Below are positions 6,679-6,679 of a stretch of 6,679 nt of DNA, one piece after another; the stretch's first letter is position 1, and each line of letters opens with the position of its first letter. A program made the translations under genes and the position numbers. This DNA comes from Prevotella sp. (GTDB lineage: Bacteria > Bacteroidota > Bacteroidia > Bacteroidales > Bacteroidaceae). Under the pieces are notes generated by a model, which worked only from the letters and a program-made list of their open reading frames with translations, was not told the DNA's origin and made no database searches. The DNA lies in assembly GCA_021203705.1 (NCBI GenBank), contig JAJQAR010000082.1, positions 1 to 6,679 of the forward strand, in the 5' to 3' direction.

Positions 6679-6679
6679 G

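Noticed and set aside
1..6679. Search for defence, mobile or toxin-antitoxin systems, CRISPR repeats, tRNA genes and insertion sequences.
   Set aside because: No repeated spacer-like units, transposase motifs, terminal inverted repeats, tRNA-like cloverleaf or paired small toxin/antitoxin genes were seen.

Overview
The window reads as ordinary chromosomal sequence from a Bacteroidales bacterium, most likely a Prevotella-like (Prevotellaceae) genus. The reasons are a perfect Bacteroidetes-type promoter (TTG, 19 bases, TATATTTG), mostly absent Shine-Dalgarno sequences, a large lipoprotein of the golvesin/'xanthan lyase'-annotated family that I know from Bacteroidales, and a YgiQ-type radical SAM protein whose N-terminus matches the Bacteroidales form. 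The genus is an inference; there is no rRNA or other taxonomic marker here.

Layout: bases 1-164 are very AT-rich, hold no gene and carry the promoter. Six genes then follow, all on the plus strand and tightly packed: (1) an 88-residue helical protein of unknown function; (2) a short PlsC-family acyltransferase; (3) an 883-residue lipoprotein with an amidase_3-like catalytic core that seems to be interrupted by a golvesin-like beta domain, followed by a fibronectin type III domain and a C-terminal alpha/beta domain; (4) a 107-residue orphan protein; (5) a YgiQ-family radical SAM protein; (6) a PP2C-like phosphatase homologue. Gaps are 9, 2, 26 and 5 bases, and the last pair overlap by 77 bases. 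No internal terminator is visible, so one transcript from the promoter near base 123 could cover all six genes.

How they might work together: genes 2 and 3 both point to the cell envelope (phospholipid acylation; peptidoglycan or glycan cleavage in the periplasm). Gene 5 has an unknown substrate, and gene 6 suggests protein dephosphorylation or signalling. Nothing in the sequence proves a shared pathway; this may be a housekeeping gene run joined by position only.

I see no tRNA, rRNA, CRISPR array, insertion sequence, toxin-antitoxin pair or defence system. The points most worth a second look are the split catalytic core of the lipoprotein, the out-of-frame overlap that makes the radical SAM protein's basic tail share bases with the start of the phosphatase gene, and the divergent PP2C motifs.
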